DNA of 47,404 nt from Candidatus Zipacnadia bacterium. GTDB lineage: Bacteria > Armatimonadota > Zipacnadia > Zipacnadales > UBA5352. Where the stretch lies: positions 1 through 47,404 of the forward strand of contig JALGVA010000027.1 of the NCBI GenBank assembly GCA_029820295.1, given 5' to 3'. A program made the translations under genes and the position numbers. Shown one piece after another: positions 16,634-25,963 of this stretch (positions are counted from its first letter, which is position 1; each line of letters starts with the position of its first letter). Under the pieces are notes generated by a model. It had not been told where the DNA came from and searched no databases. It worked only from the letters and a program-made list of their open reading frames with translations.

Positions 16634-16692
16634 GTCACCAGCCCCGCTTCGTCCGGCTCTTGAGCAGATTGTGAAGTTAGGTCTCGCGCACT

Positions 16693-16720
16693 ATTATCGC
16701 ATTTCGAGGTGAATTGTCAA
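16693..16720 (-). promoter_or_regulatory. sigma-70 promoter of the receiver gene
   Basis: On the minus strand TTGACA (16715-16720) is followed after 16 bases by GATAAT (16693-16698). It lies in an unusually AT-rich patch (about 16680-16760) between divergent genes. The plus strand there has only a weak match (TTGTCA near 16714, ATATGT near 16737) for the opposite gene. Confidence 0.72.
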
Positions 16721-16904
16721 GAGGGGGCGCGAATGAATATGTCAAAAATATGTTTTACTCAGCGTTCACTCAAGCGAATCGCCGTGGCTGAGAGCCGGCC
16801 GCGCTGTGCGGAAGGCTGGCCGCCGGACGCGCAGGGACAACCCGGACGCGTGGGGAACTGCCCTGCGGCATGGCGCAGCGACATCCGGAGGGAGCTGGGC
16901 AACA

Positions 16905-18101
16905 ATGGACGACACACAGGTCGGCGGCCTGTTCACCCGCAGGCACCAGCAAGCGCGGGCGGTGACAAAGGGCCCGGGCTACCACTGGTTCGGCTACTAC
17001 GACAAGTGTCCGTGGAGCGCCGATGGGGCGCTGATGCTGGCCATGGAGATCGACTTCATGGACCGCATTCCCACGGGCGAGGAGAGCATCCGCGTAGGTA
17101 TCGTCGATCTGGAGGGCGGCGGAGAGTTCCACGCGCTCGACGAGACGCGCGCGTGGTGCTGGCAGCAGGGGACGATGCTGCAGTGGCTCGGGACCGATCC
17201 GAACCGGCTGATCATCTACAACTCGATTGAGGACGGGCGGTACGTCTCGATCATCCGCGACATCCACTCCGGGGAAACGCGCACGATCCCGCGGCCGGTC
17301 TACGCGGTCAGCCCGGACGGCACGCAGGCGGTGAGCCTGAACTTCGCGCGCACCGGGCGCTGCCGGCCCGGCTACGGCTACCGCGCGCTGCCCGACCCGA
17401 CGCAGGGCGTGATGCACCCGGACGATGATGGCATCTGGCACGTGGACCTGCAGACGGGCGAGACGACGCTGATCGTGACCATCGACCAGATCGTGCAGAT
17501 CGCGTACCGCCGCAGCCTGGAGAACGAGAGCTGGTTCAACCACATGCAGTTCTGCACCGACGGCAGCCGCTTCCTGTGGCTGCACCGGTGGTACAAGCAC
17601 GGCAGCGAGCGCTGGTTCACGCGCCTGTTCACCGCGAACCCCGACGGCTCGGACATCTACCTCGTGGCCGATGACGACATGATCTCGCACTTCGACTGGC
17701 GCGACCGGCGCCACATCCTGGCCTGGGCGACGCACCACCAGGTGGGCAACAAGTACTACCTGTTCCGCGATCAGAGCCCGTGGTTCGAGACCGTCGGCGA
17801 ACACGTCTTCACCTGCGACGGGCACTGCTCGTACTCGCCCGACCCGCACCGCCGCTACATCCTGACCGACACCTACCCGGACGCGCAGTCCAAGCGCTGG
17901 CTGATCCTCTACGACACGCAGACCGGGCAGCGCGCGGACATCGGCCGCTTCCTCTCGCCGCGGCGCTACTCCGGCGAGATCCGCTGCGACCTGCACCCGC
18001 GCTGGAACCGCGACGGCACGCAAGTGTGCTTCGACTCGCTGCACGAGGGCGAGCGGCAGCTCTACATCATCGACATCAGCGACATCGTTGAGTTCTCGTA
18101 G
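16905..18101 (+). CDS. cytoplasmic TolB-like beta-propeller protein
   Basis: The 398-residue protein lacks a signal peptide and consists of repeated beta-propeller blades: PDGTQAVSLNF, DGSRFLWLH, NPDGSDIYLV, DPHRRYILTDTYP and NRDGTQVCFDS are blade motifs like those of TolB and oligogalacturonide lyase. The N-terminal KGPGYHWFGYYDKCPW and the HMQFCTDG and CSYSPDPHRR blocks recall the lyase-like propellers, where conserved His residues bind metal. I cannot assign a reaction. GGAGG at 16888-16892 supports ATG 16905. It is nine bases upstream of the amidotransferase gene, so the two are one transcription unit. Confidence 0.75.
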   Translation: MDDTQVGGLFTRRHQQARAVTKGPGYHWFGYYDKCPWSADGALMLAMEIDFMDRIPTGEESIRVGIVDLEGGGEFHALDETRAWCWQQGTMLQWLGTDPNRLIIYNSIEDGRYVSIIRDIHSGETRTIPRPVYAVSPDGTQAVSLNFARTGRCRPGYGYRALPDPTQGVMHPDDDGIWHVDLQTGETTLIVTIDQIVQIAYRRSLENESWFNHMQFCTDGSRFLWLHRWYKHGSERWFTRLFTANPDGSDIYLVADDDMISHFDWRDRRHILAWATHHQVGNKYYLFRDQSPWFETVGEHVFTCDGHCSYSPDPHRRYILTDTYPDAQSKRWLILYDTQTGQRADIGRFLSPRRYSGEIRCDLHPRWNRDGTQVCFDSLHEGERQLYIIDISDIVEFS

Positions 18102-18110
18102 GAGGCGCCC

Positions 18111-18776
18111 GTGATCTGCTACGTCGTCACCGAGACGCGCGCGAAGTACGACGAGATGGACTGCCACGCGATCAAGCACGATCTCGAGCGGCTCAGCGGC
18201 GACCTGTGCCTGGTGATGCACTACGCGCAGGTCAAGCGCGCCTTCATCAACGAGGTGCGCCCCTGGGCGCTGTGCCACTCGGGCGGGGCCACGCCGCACA
18301 ATGAGTACGACGTGCTCGAGCGCGAGGACTACCGCTGGCTGATCTGCGAGTCGGGCATCCCGCAGATCGGCTTTTGCGGCGGGCATCAGCTCATCGCCGA
18401 GATGTTTGGCGGCGAGGTGGCGCCGATGCGCCCGCTGGCGCGCGACGAGGCCGACCTCGCCCCACAGTACCACCAGGGCGCCTTCAAGGAGTGGGGGGTC
18501 TGGCCGGTGCGCATCGTCGAGGACCACGCGCTCTTTGCCGGGCTGGAGAGTCCACTGCGGGTGTGGGAGATGCACCGCAGCGAGATCAAGAGGCTGCCGG
18601 ACGAGTTCCGCGTGCTGGCCTCCAGTGGCGACTGCCGCGTGCAGGCGATGGCGCACCGGGAGCTGCCGCTGTTCGGCACGCAGTTCCACCCGGAGAAGCG
18701 CCAGGAGGGCTACTCGGACGGCCACGCGCTGGTGGCGAACTTCTTCGCCATCGCCCGCGAGGTGGCGGGGCGCTGA
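18111..18776 (+). CDS. class I glutamine amidotransferase-like protein
   Basis: The 221-residue protein shows the triad of class I glutamine amidotransferases: nucleophile Cys89 in GFCGGHQ and the His193/Glu195 pair in TQFHPEK. Such domains release ammonia from glutamine for a partner enzyme, or hydrolyse gamma-glutamyl bonds as in the PuuD-type enzymes. Stand-alone copies of this size fit either role. No synthetase domain is adjacent, so a hydrolase of a gamma-glutamyl compound is a reasonable alternative. The start is GTG, with AGGAGG seven bases upstream. It lies between the propeller gene and the MttB-like methyltransferase, 56 bases before the latter. Confidence 0.85.
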   Translation: MICYVVTETRAKYDEMDCHAIKHDLERLSGDLCLVMHYAQVKRAFINEVRPWALCHSGGATPHNEYDVLEREDYRWLICESGIPQIGFCGGHQLIAEMFGGEVAPMRPLARDEADLAPQYHQGAFKEWGVWPVRIVEDHALFAGLESPLRVWEMHRSEIKRLPDEFRVLASSGDCRVQAMAHRELPLFGTQFHPEKRQEGYSDGHALVANFFAIAREVAGR

Positions 18777-18832
18777 GGTCGCTGCGCAGGTGCGGCCGCG
18801 CGCTACTTCGACGAAAGCTGAGCTGAAGGCCG

Positions 18833-20233
18833 ATGCGGTTCCTCGAGGACCATGAGCTGGAGCGCATCAATGCGCGCAGTCTTGACCTGCTGGAGCAGGT
18901 GGGGGTGCGCATCGATCATGAGGAGATCACGCGCAGGCTGCTGGCGGCGGGCTGTCGCGAGCTGCCCTCGGGCATGATCGCCTTCCCGCGCGAGCTGGTT
19001 GCCGAGTGCGTGGCACTGGCGCCGTCGACGGTGCAGCTTGCCGGCGTCGGCGGCGAGATCATGGAGATCGGCCCGGGCGGCGCCACCGTGTTCTGGACGG
19101 GCAACGCGATCAACATCGTTGAGGGGCGCGAGTGCCGACCCATCCGCGAGCCCGACTTCATCGCGCTCACGCGCCTGGCCGATGCGCTCGATCGCGTCCA
19201 CGCTGCGGTCGGGCCGAACCTGAGCGAGATCCCGGCGCAGTTCCGCGACTTCGTGGCCTGCCGGCTGCTGGCCCAGCACACGAGCAAGCACCTGCGCCCG
19301 TGCATATACACGCCGCGCGGCGGGCGGGCGATCTGCGAGATGGGGGAGGTGCTGGCGGCCCCGCACAGCCTGCGCGAACGGCCGGTGGTGAGCTTCGGGT
19401 ACACCATCGTCAGCCCGCTGCACTGGACCGAGCCGGGGCTGGAGATGTTCGCGCAGACCTCGGGCTTCGGCGTGCCCATGATGATCAACGCCGAGCCCAC
19501 CGCGGGCGCGACCTCGCCGGTGACGCTCGGGGGCACGCTCATGCTCGCCAACGCCGAGGCGCTCTCGGGCGTGGTGATCGTGCAGACCCTCGAGCCCGGG
19601 CGCCCGTGCGTATTCAACCTCGGCTTCGCGCACGCGATGGACATGCGCGAGGGCATTACGCGCACCGGCGCGCCCGAGAACGGGCTGATGGGGGCGGCCG
19701 GCGCGGAGCTGGCGCGACTCCACGGCCTGCCCGGCGCCTCCTGGATGAGCACCGAGTCCATGGTCGCCGACGAGCAGGCGGCCTACGAGAAGATGACCGT
19801 TGGGCTGATGCACGCGCTGGCGGGAGTCAACATCATCTGGGGGGTCGGCCAGCTCGAGTCGCAGCGGACGCTCTGTCCGGAGATGATGGTGATCGACGAC
19901 GAGATCGCCGCAGTGGCGCTGCGTGCGGCGCGCGGCGTACCGGTCGATGACGAATCGCTGGCCTACGAGGCGGTCGCGGAGATGGGCGCGGAGCCGGACT
20001 ACCTCGCCCACCCGCACACGCTGGCGCGCTTCCGCGAGGAGGTCTTCCTGCCGGCGCTGGGCTTCGTCGGCCGGCGCGAGCGCTGGCAGGACGCCGGCGC
20101 GCCGACCACCGTCGAGAGGGCACGCGAGCGAGTGCGTGCCATCCTCGCCGAGCCCGAGCCGCCGCGCCTTGAGGCCGACGTCGAGCGCGAGTTGATGGCG
20201 ATCGAGACGCGCTGGTGCGAGGAGCTGGCGTAA
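18833..20233 (+). CDS. MttB-family (trimethylamine methyltransferase-like) protein
   Basis: The 466-residue protein belongs to the MttB superfamily, whose members move a methyl group from a quaternary or tertiary amine to a cobalamin-binding protein. The family block NAEPTAGATSPVTLGGTLM (from about residue 218) and the later MGAAGAELARLHGLP are present. The reading frame is complete without an in-frame amber codon, so it is a non-pyrrolysine homologue such as the glycine betaine enzyme MtgB, or one of the many uncharacterised relatives. No corrinoid protein or reductive activase lies nearby, although the family normally needs them. It is the last gene of a three-gene unit with a propeller protein and an amidotransferase. 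Confidence 0.85.
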   Translation: MRFLEDHELERINARSLDLLEQVGVRIDHEEITRRLLAAGCRELPSGMIAFPRELVAECVALAPSTVQLAGVGGEIMEIGPGGATVFWTGNAINIVEGRECRPIREPDFIALTRLADALDRVHAAVGPNLSEIPAQFRDFVACRLLAQHTSKHLRPCIYTPRGGRAICEMGEVLAAPHSLRERPVVSFGYTIVSPLHWTEPGLEMFAQTSGFGVPMMINAEPTAGATSPVTLGGTLMLANAEALSGVVIVQTLEPGRPCVFNLGFAHAMDMREGITRTGAPENGLMGAAGAELARLHGLPGASWMSTESMVADEQAAYEKMTVGLMHALAGVNIIWGVGQLESQRTLCPEMMVIDDEIAAVALRAARGVPVDDESLAYEAVAEMGAEPDYLAHPHTLARFREEVFLPALGFVGRRERWQDAGAPTTVERARERVRAILAEPEPPRLEADVERELMAIETRWCEELA

Positions 20234-20338
20234 GCCACGGAAACGACGACGCCAACGGCCGGCTCGCGCGCTCCGCCCGCTCCTTCGGAGCGATCTCCAC
20301 GCGCGTCGCCGGTGGGCAGTGCTGCGCGCTGCACGCGC

Positions 20339-20366
20339 CGTCGCCACTCACGTCTGGCGACGTGAG
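20339..20366 (+). other. two mutually exclusive hairpins
   Basis: CGTCGCCA (20339-20346) can pair with TGGCGACG (20355-20362), or CTCACGTC (20347-20354) can pair with GACGTGAG (20359-20366). The two stems share bases and cannot coexist. The element is about 105 bases after the MttB-like stop and 85 bases before the next start. It may be the terminator of the upstream unit. Confidence 0.5.
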
Positions 20367-20450
20367 GCGGCTCCTGCGCCCGCGGGTGTGGGGCGGCGGC
20401 GCGGAGGATCGTTGCGGGCGCGTACACGATCATCGGTGGGAGGAGCTGGC

Positions 20451-20939
20451 ATGACTGAGGCGCTGCATGTTGAGCGGCAGCAGGTCGCGGCCTGGGTGCA
20501 CGTGGTGGTAGTATTGTGCGTGGGCGGCGCGCTGGTGAGCGTGGTGGCGACGTGGTCGGACGAGGGGCACTGGTGGGCCATCATCCCGGCCGCAGTCATC
20601 GTGGCCATCTACGCCATGTTCAGCCCGATGACGGTGCGCGTGGGGGTGGAGGAGATGCGGGTGGACTTCGGGCACTTGGGCTGGCCGCGCTGGCGCTTCC
20701 CGATTGCGGACATCCGCCACGCGCGCGCCGTGGAGTTCTCCCCGCTGCGCGACTACGGCGGCTGGGGGATTCGTGTCGGGCGCGACTCGATGTGCCTGAA
20801 CCAGCGCGGCAGGCGGGGCGTACGCTTCGGCTTCCTGGGCCGGGAGTATGTAGTCGGCAGCGACGATCCGGCGCGGCTCCTCGCGGCACTGCGCACCGCC
20901 GGGGCCGACGTAGCCGACGACCGTCCGGATCAGAGGTAG
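20451..20939 (+). CDS. small membrane protein with PH-like domain
   Basis: The 162-residue protein has two adjacent membrane helices (about residues 15-32 and 41-58), followed by a soluble part of about 100 residues. The soluble part has the strand pattern of bacterial PH-like domains (bPH2 type): MTVRVGVEEMRVDFG, then FPIADIRHARAVEF, and a closing YVVGSDDPARLLAALR. This last segment is the usual helix capping the fold. Function is unknown. The ATG follows GGGAGGAGCTGGC. The last ten bases overlap the end of the convergent phosphodiesterase gene, an unusually tight tail-to-tail arrangement. Confidence 0.72.
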   Translation: MTEALHVERQQVAAWVHVVVVLCVGGALVSVVATWSDEGHWWAIIPAAVIVAIYAMFSPMTVRVGVEEMRVDFGHLGWPRWRFPIADIRHARAVEFSPLRDYGGWGIRVGRDSMCLNQRGRRGVRFGFLGREYVVGSDDPARLLAALRTAGADVADDRPDQR

Positions 20940-21997
20940 CCGAGCGCGCGCAGCCGCTCCTCGATGGTGCTCTCGGCCGACTCGCTGCCGCTGGACCGCG
21001 CCTGTTCGGCGGGCGCCGGGCGGGTGGCCTGACGCAACGCCGCGTAGTCCTCGCCCAGCAGACCCAGCACCGCCGGGCAGACGTCGCGGTTGTAGCACTG
21101 CTCCAGACGCCGGTCGGCAGGCACCGGCCCGCTGTGCGCGTTGCCACGGATGATGAGCACGCCGTCGTGGCTGTGCCATGCCCCGAAGAGCTTGCCGTCG
21201 TGGGTGTAGGGCTCGGTCGCTTGCGCCGGCCAGCCGTGGTCGGAGGTGATGACCAGCAGGTCGTAGTCGGTCCCGACGTCCAGCAGGTCCGCAAGCTGCC
21301 CGTCCAGCCAGTCGTACAGCTCCAGCAGCGGCTCGTAGGACCAGCCCTGGCCGTCGTGGACGCGCAGGTACTGGTTGAGGAGGTGGCCGATGCGGTCGAG
21401 CATCGAGTACTGCACGAACAGGCAGTCCACGGGGTGAGTGCGCACCAGGATGCGCGTGGCCTCGGCCTTCCAGCGCACCATCGCCTTCATGATGTCGATG
21501 CTCTGCTCGAGCGTGTAGTTGCGGTACCAGGTGTTGTCCAGGATGCGGTCGCGCGGCGTGAGGCGGATGAGGTCGCTGAGGTCGCGCCCCTGCATGAGCG
21601 GCATCAGCTCGGCGGCCACGCCCGCGTGCTCCAGCTCGTTGGGGAAGCCGGAGATGAGGTAGCCGTCCACGCGTCGGCTGCAGGTGGTCATGGGCATGTG
21701 CACCACGCCGGTGGTCATGCCCACGTGGTTAAGCATCTCCCACATGACCGGATCGCGCAGCGTGTCGTAGCTCTCTGAGCCCTCGACGTTACGCCCCCAC
21801 AGGTCGGTGACGCCGTGCTCCTGGGCGCTGACGCCGGTGTAGATGCTGGTCCAGGAGGGGCCGGTGTAGGGGTAGTCGTCCTCGGCCATGCACGGCCGGT
21901 AGGTGCTCTCAGCCAGCAGTTTGCGGGTGTTGGGCAGGTCGCGCTCGAACATGATCTGCGCCGACGCGCCATCGAGGCCGAGGAAGAAGAGCTTCAT
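20930..21997 (-). CDS. AlkP-superfamily phosphodiesterase/nucleotide pyrophosphatase-like
   Basis: The 355-residue protein belongs to the alkaline phosphatase superfamily, type I phosphodiesterase branch. It starts with the metal-binding strand LFFLGLDGASAQ (Asp9), has the nucleophile region YTGPSWTSIYTG (44-55; the exact Ser or Thr is not certain), and later a Ser-Asp-His motif TSDHGW. The C-terminal ERLRALGYL is a tail often seen in this group. No signal peptide is seen, so a cytoplasmic role is likely. GGAGTGTCC precedes ATG 21997; the frame extends upstream but without a site. It should hydrolyse phosphodiester or pyrophosphate bonds; substrate unknown. Confidence 0.8.
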   Translation of the reverse strand: MKLFFLGLDGASAQIMFERDLPNTRKLLAESTYRPCMAEDDYPYTGPSWTSIYTGVSAQEHGVTDLWGRNVEGSESYDTLRDPVMWEMLNHVGMTTGVVHMPMTTCSRRVDGYLISGFPNELEHAGVAAELMPLMQGRDLSDLIRLTPRDRILDNTWYRNYTLEQSIDIMKAMVRWKAEATRILVRTHPVDCLFVQYSMLDRIGHLLNQYLRVHDGQGWSYEPLLELYDWLDGQLADLLDVGTDYDLLVITSDHGWPAQATEPYTHDGKLFGAWHSHDGVLIIRGNAHSGPVPADRRLEQCYNRDVCPAVLGLLGEDYAALRQATRPAPAEQARSSGSESAESTIEERLRALGYL

Positions 21998-22163
21998 GGC
22001 CGGACACTCCTTGCAGGCAATCGGCCGGCTGGGGAGCGGTACGGCTCCGCGAGGCCGGAGGGTGATGCTTCGAACGCAGCGATTGGGCGGCCCGGTCATG
22101 ATAGCAGACTCAGCGGAGGGGGGCAAGAGGCCGGCGGGGGTCATGAGGAGGAGCAGACCTGCA

Positions 22164-22190
22164 GCGGGCGGCCCTCCGAGGGCCGCCCGC
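22164..22190 (-). terminator. terminator hairpin downstream of groEL
   Basis: A perfect 12-bp stem (22164-22175 with 22179-22190) with a three-base loop begins about 40 bases beyond the groEL stop on the minus strand. No long T-run follows. Confidence 0.65.
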
Positions 22191-22231
22191 CTGCTGTTCG
22201 GTCGATGGGCAGGTGATGGTCAGGATCGGCG

Positions 22232-24191
<1,960 letters not shown>

Positions 24192-24286
24192 CTTGACAGA
24201 CACCACCTTACTGCAGTGATCGTGTGAGAGACCCGATTCGGGGTCAGGCGGCCTGTACGGGCCAAGCCTGGCCCTTCATCGACCCG

Positions 24287-24313
24287 TTAGCACTCTCTAC
24301 CCGAGAGTGCTAA
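24287..24313. promoter_or_regulatory. CIRCE operator (HrcA-binding site)
   Basis: TTAGCACTC (24287-24295), nine bases, then GAGTGCTAA (24305-24313) is the exact CIRCE consensus. It lies just downstream of the groES -10 box, around the start of transcription. In other bacteria the repressor HrcA binds here until heat or misfolded protein occupies GroEL. Confidence 0.97.
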
Positions 24314-24321
24314 CGGACACG

Positions 24322-24349
24322 ATTATACACACCTGAGACATCCTGTCAA
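24322..24349 (-). promoter_or_regulatory. consensus sigma-70 promoter of groES-groEL
   Basis: On the minus strand TTGACA (24344-24349) and TATAAT (24322-24327) are both perfect and spaced by 16 bases. The CIRCE operator begins nine bases downstream. This is a strong vegetative promoter under HrcA-type repression. Confidence 0.9.
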
Positions 24350-24366
24350 GTCGGGATTCTCCCGAC
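24350..24366. promoter_or_regulatory. palindrome touching the groES -35 box
   Basis: GTCGGGA (24350-24356), TTC, TCCCGAC (24360-24366) is a perfect 7-3-7 inverted repeat whose edge is the base next to the groES -35 hexamer. It may be an operator for a second regulator, or a terminator-like relic. Nothing in the sequence identifies a protein that binds it. Confidence 0.5.
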
Positions 24367-24449
24367 AAGGGGCGCGGAGATGCCGCGAGACTACGGGCGC
24401 CGGGCGCGACGCGGGCACTCGTGGGCAGTGCACGGCGGATCATGCGGCC

Positions 24450-24478
24450 TTCCCCGTCGGGCGGCGCGGGTGTATAAT
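24450..24478 (+). promoter_or_regulatory. promoter of the PKD-like lipoprotein gene
   Basis: A perfect -10 box TATAAT (24473-24478) lies 17 bases after a poor -35 element TTCCCC (24450-24455). The leader to the ATG at 24569 would be about 85 bases. The weak -35 suggests activation or low basal use. Confidence 0.55.
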
Positions 24479-24568
24479 GCTCTGGCGCAAGACGGGGGCC
24501 CGACCGGGAACATCTGCGGGCGTCGGCCGTCTAACCTGCGGACAGCACCTGATGACAGGGGTGACACC

Positions 24569-25219
24569 ATGAGCACGCGCACAACCGTGGTGGTAGCAGC
24601 GCTCCTATCCATGCCGGCGTTCGTGGGCCTCGCCGGGTGTGGGGGAGGCGGTGGGGGCGGCGGCGGTGGAGGCGGCAACGCCGCCCCGGTCATCAACTCA
24701 CTGGCCGCCGCGGCACAGGCGGTCTTCCAGGGCGGGACCACGGTGCTGACCGCGAGTGCGCAGGACAGCGACGGCGATCCGCTGACGTACTCGTGGACGT
24801 CAAACGGCGGCAGCTTCACCGGCTCTGGCAGCCAGGTGAGCTACAACGCGCCCATCTCGGGCGGGACTTTCCGCGTCACTCTGACCGTGACCGACGGGCG
24901 CGGCGGCCAGGACGTGGCCACCATCGACATCACGGTGGGCGCCACGGTGCAGGGCACCGTCAACGACGTCGCCACCGGACAGCCGGCCGCGGGTGTCGAT
25001 GTCATCATTGACGGCCTCTCGGACACCACCGACGCCCAGGGCGCCTTCAACATCGTCGGCGTGGGGCAGGGGCAACACGACGTGCTTCTCGGCGGCGACT
25101 GGGTGGTCACCGGTCCCGGAGTGTCGGTCAATGTTACCACGCCTGGGCAGGTCGTGACGCTGCCAGCGCCGGTGCCCGGCTCCGACATCGGCGGCGGCCC
25201 GCCCCCGCCTCCGTTCTAG
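24569..25219 (+). CDS. lipoprotein with PKD-like and carboxypeptidase-regulatory-like domains
   Basis: The 216-residue product has a lipoprotein signal with lipobox GLAGC (Cys24). Cys24 is followed directly by twelve glycines, a flexible tether written with mixed synonymous codons. A PKD/cadherin-type beta-sandwich follows (about 40-128: SAQDSDGDPLTYSWTSNGG, VTLTVTDGRGGQDVATIDI). Then comes a carboxypeptidase-regulatory-like fold (about 129-190: VQGTVNDVATGQPAAGVDVI, TTDAQGAFNIVGVGQGQHDV). The C-terminus is Pro-rich. Both domains are common in surface adhesion or scaffold proteins; no enzymatic motif is seen. Its ATG follows GGGGTGACACC, and a strong hairpin terminates the gene. Confidence 0.82.
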   Translation: MSTRTTVVVAALLSMPAFVGLAGCGGGGGGGGGGGGNAAPVINSLAAAAQAVFQGGTTVLTASAQDSDGDPLTYSWTSNGGSFTGSGSQVSYNAPISGGTFRVTLTVTDGRGGQDVATIDITVGATVQGTVNDVATGQPAAGVDVIIDGLSDTTDAQGAFNIVGVGQGQHDVLLGGDWVVTGPGVSVNVTTPGQVVTLPAPVPGSDIGGGPPPPPF

Positions 25220-25242
25220 CGATCATCGACCGCGGAGGTGCG

Positions 25243-25269
25243 CGAGCCCGGGAGATGCTCCCGGGCTCG
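25243..25269 (+). terminator. terminator hairpin
   Basis: A perfect 12-bp stem (25243-25254 with 25258-25269) with an ATG loop lies 23 bases after the lipoprotein stop and 22 bases before the convergent trmO stop. It can serve both genes. Confidence 0.72.
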
Positions 25270-25291
25270 TGCTCGCGTACGCCGGGCGCCA

Positions 25292-25764
25292 TCAGGCGAA
25301 GCGGTCGTCGTCGGCGGTGCGGTCCTGCGACTGCTCCAGCCAGCCGGCGCGGCAGCCCTCGCGCCGGTCGAAGCGCGGGACGTAGGGCTTGATGTCCAGC
25401 ACGGGGGGGCCGTCGAGGAAGTCCACCTCGGCCACGTGCAGCACGCTCCCCTCCCGCCCCAGCAGGCGCACGATGCTCAGGCCGATCTGGTTGGGGCGGC
25501 TGGGGCGCGTGTGGCAAACACGCCGCGTGGCGTGTCATCGCGAAAGGCCCGGACCTTCGACCGCCAGGCCTCGCTGTGGTCGAAGACGTAGATCAGATAG
25601 ACGTGGCTGAAGCCGTCGAGGTCGTCGAGACCGTCCGCGAACTCGTCGAAGACCTCGACCGTGCCCGTGGCGTCAGGCGCGAAGGCGCCCTGGATGGGTG
25701 TGCCTGCACGCTCGGTGAACGGGCTGTACAGTACGCCGATGGGACAGACGGTCAGCTCAGCCAC
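25292..25764 (-). pseudogene. trmO: TrmO/TsaA-type tRNA methyltransferase, frameshifted
   Basis: TrmO methylates N6 of t6A37 in tRNA-Thr using S-adenosylmethionine. The first part, from GTG 25764, reads CPIGVLYSPF, GTPIQGAFAPDATGTVEVF, GFSHVYLIYVF and RGVFATRAP. The expected continuation, RPNQIGLSIVRLLG, FLDGPPVLDIKPYVPRFD and a final DDDRFA, is in another frame down to the stop at 25292. The break lies in a run of four G on the plus strand (25502-25505); one extra base there restores the whole protein of about 157 residues. As written the protein stops at 25477. It may be an assembly error or a genuine recent mutation. The GTG start overlaps the stop of the Cys-rich gene by eight bases; ATG 25797 is an alternative. 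Confidence 0.8.
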
Positions 25765-25951
25765 CGCGGTCGGCTGCCTTGCTGCCGCAGATGTCATGCG
25801 CCCTGAGCGCGCAGCCCTCATCGCCCGCGTAGGGGCATTGCGGCGCGTTCTCGCACGCGCAGCCGCCTCCGCGGGCTCGTGCCACCAGGTTGCGCACCAG
25901 CCACACGAGCGCCGCCACGACGACCGGGCCGACGATGATCTCCTGGACCAC
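25757..25951 (-). CDS. FeoB-associated Cys-rich membrane protein
   Basis: The 64-residue protein has one N-terminal membrane helix (IIVGPVVVAALVWLVRNLV) followed by a Cys-rich tail: CACENAPQCPYAGDEGC and a further DICGS, five cysteines in all. This is the layout of FeoB-associated Cys-rich proteins, which are found just after feoB and are thought to assist ferrous iron transport, perhaps by handling iron at the membrane. It follows the feoB stop by 12 bases. GTG at 25951 is preferred because AGGAGG lies eight bases upstream; GTG at 25960 lies inside that site. Confidence 0.82.
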   Translation of the reverse strand: MVQEIIVGPVVVAALVWLVRNLVARARGGGCACENAPQCPYAGDEGCALRAHDICGSKAADRGG

Positions 25952-25963
25952 GCACGCCACCTC

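Noticed and set aside
16709-17230. Plus-strand open frame starting in the AT-rich patch
   Set aside because: It overlaps the beta-propeller gene in another frame and translates to low-complexity Arg/Gly/Pro-rich sequence.
18833-20233. Pyrrolysine-containing MttB
   Set aside because: The frame is continuous to its natural end without an in-frame amber codon, so it is a non-pyrrolysine homologue.
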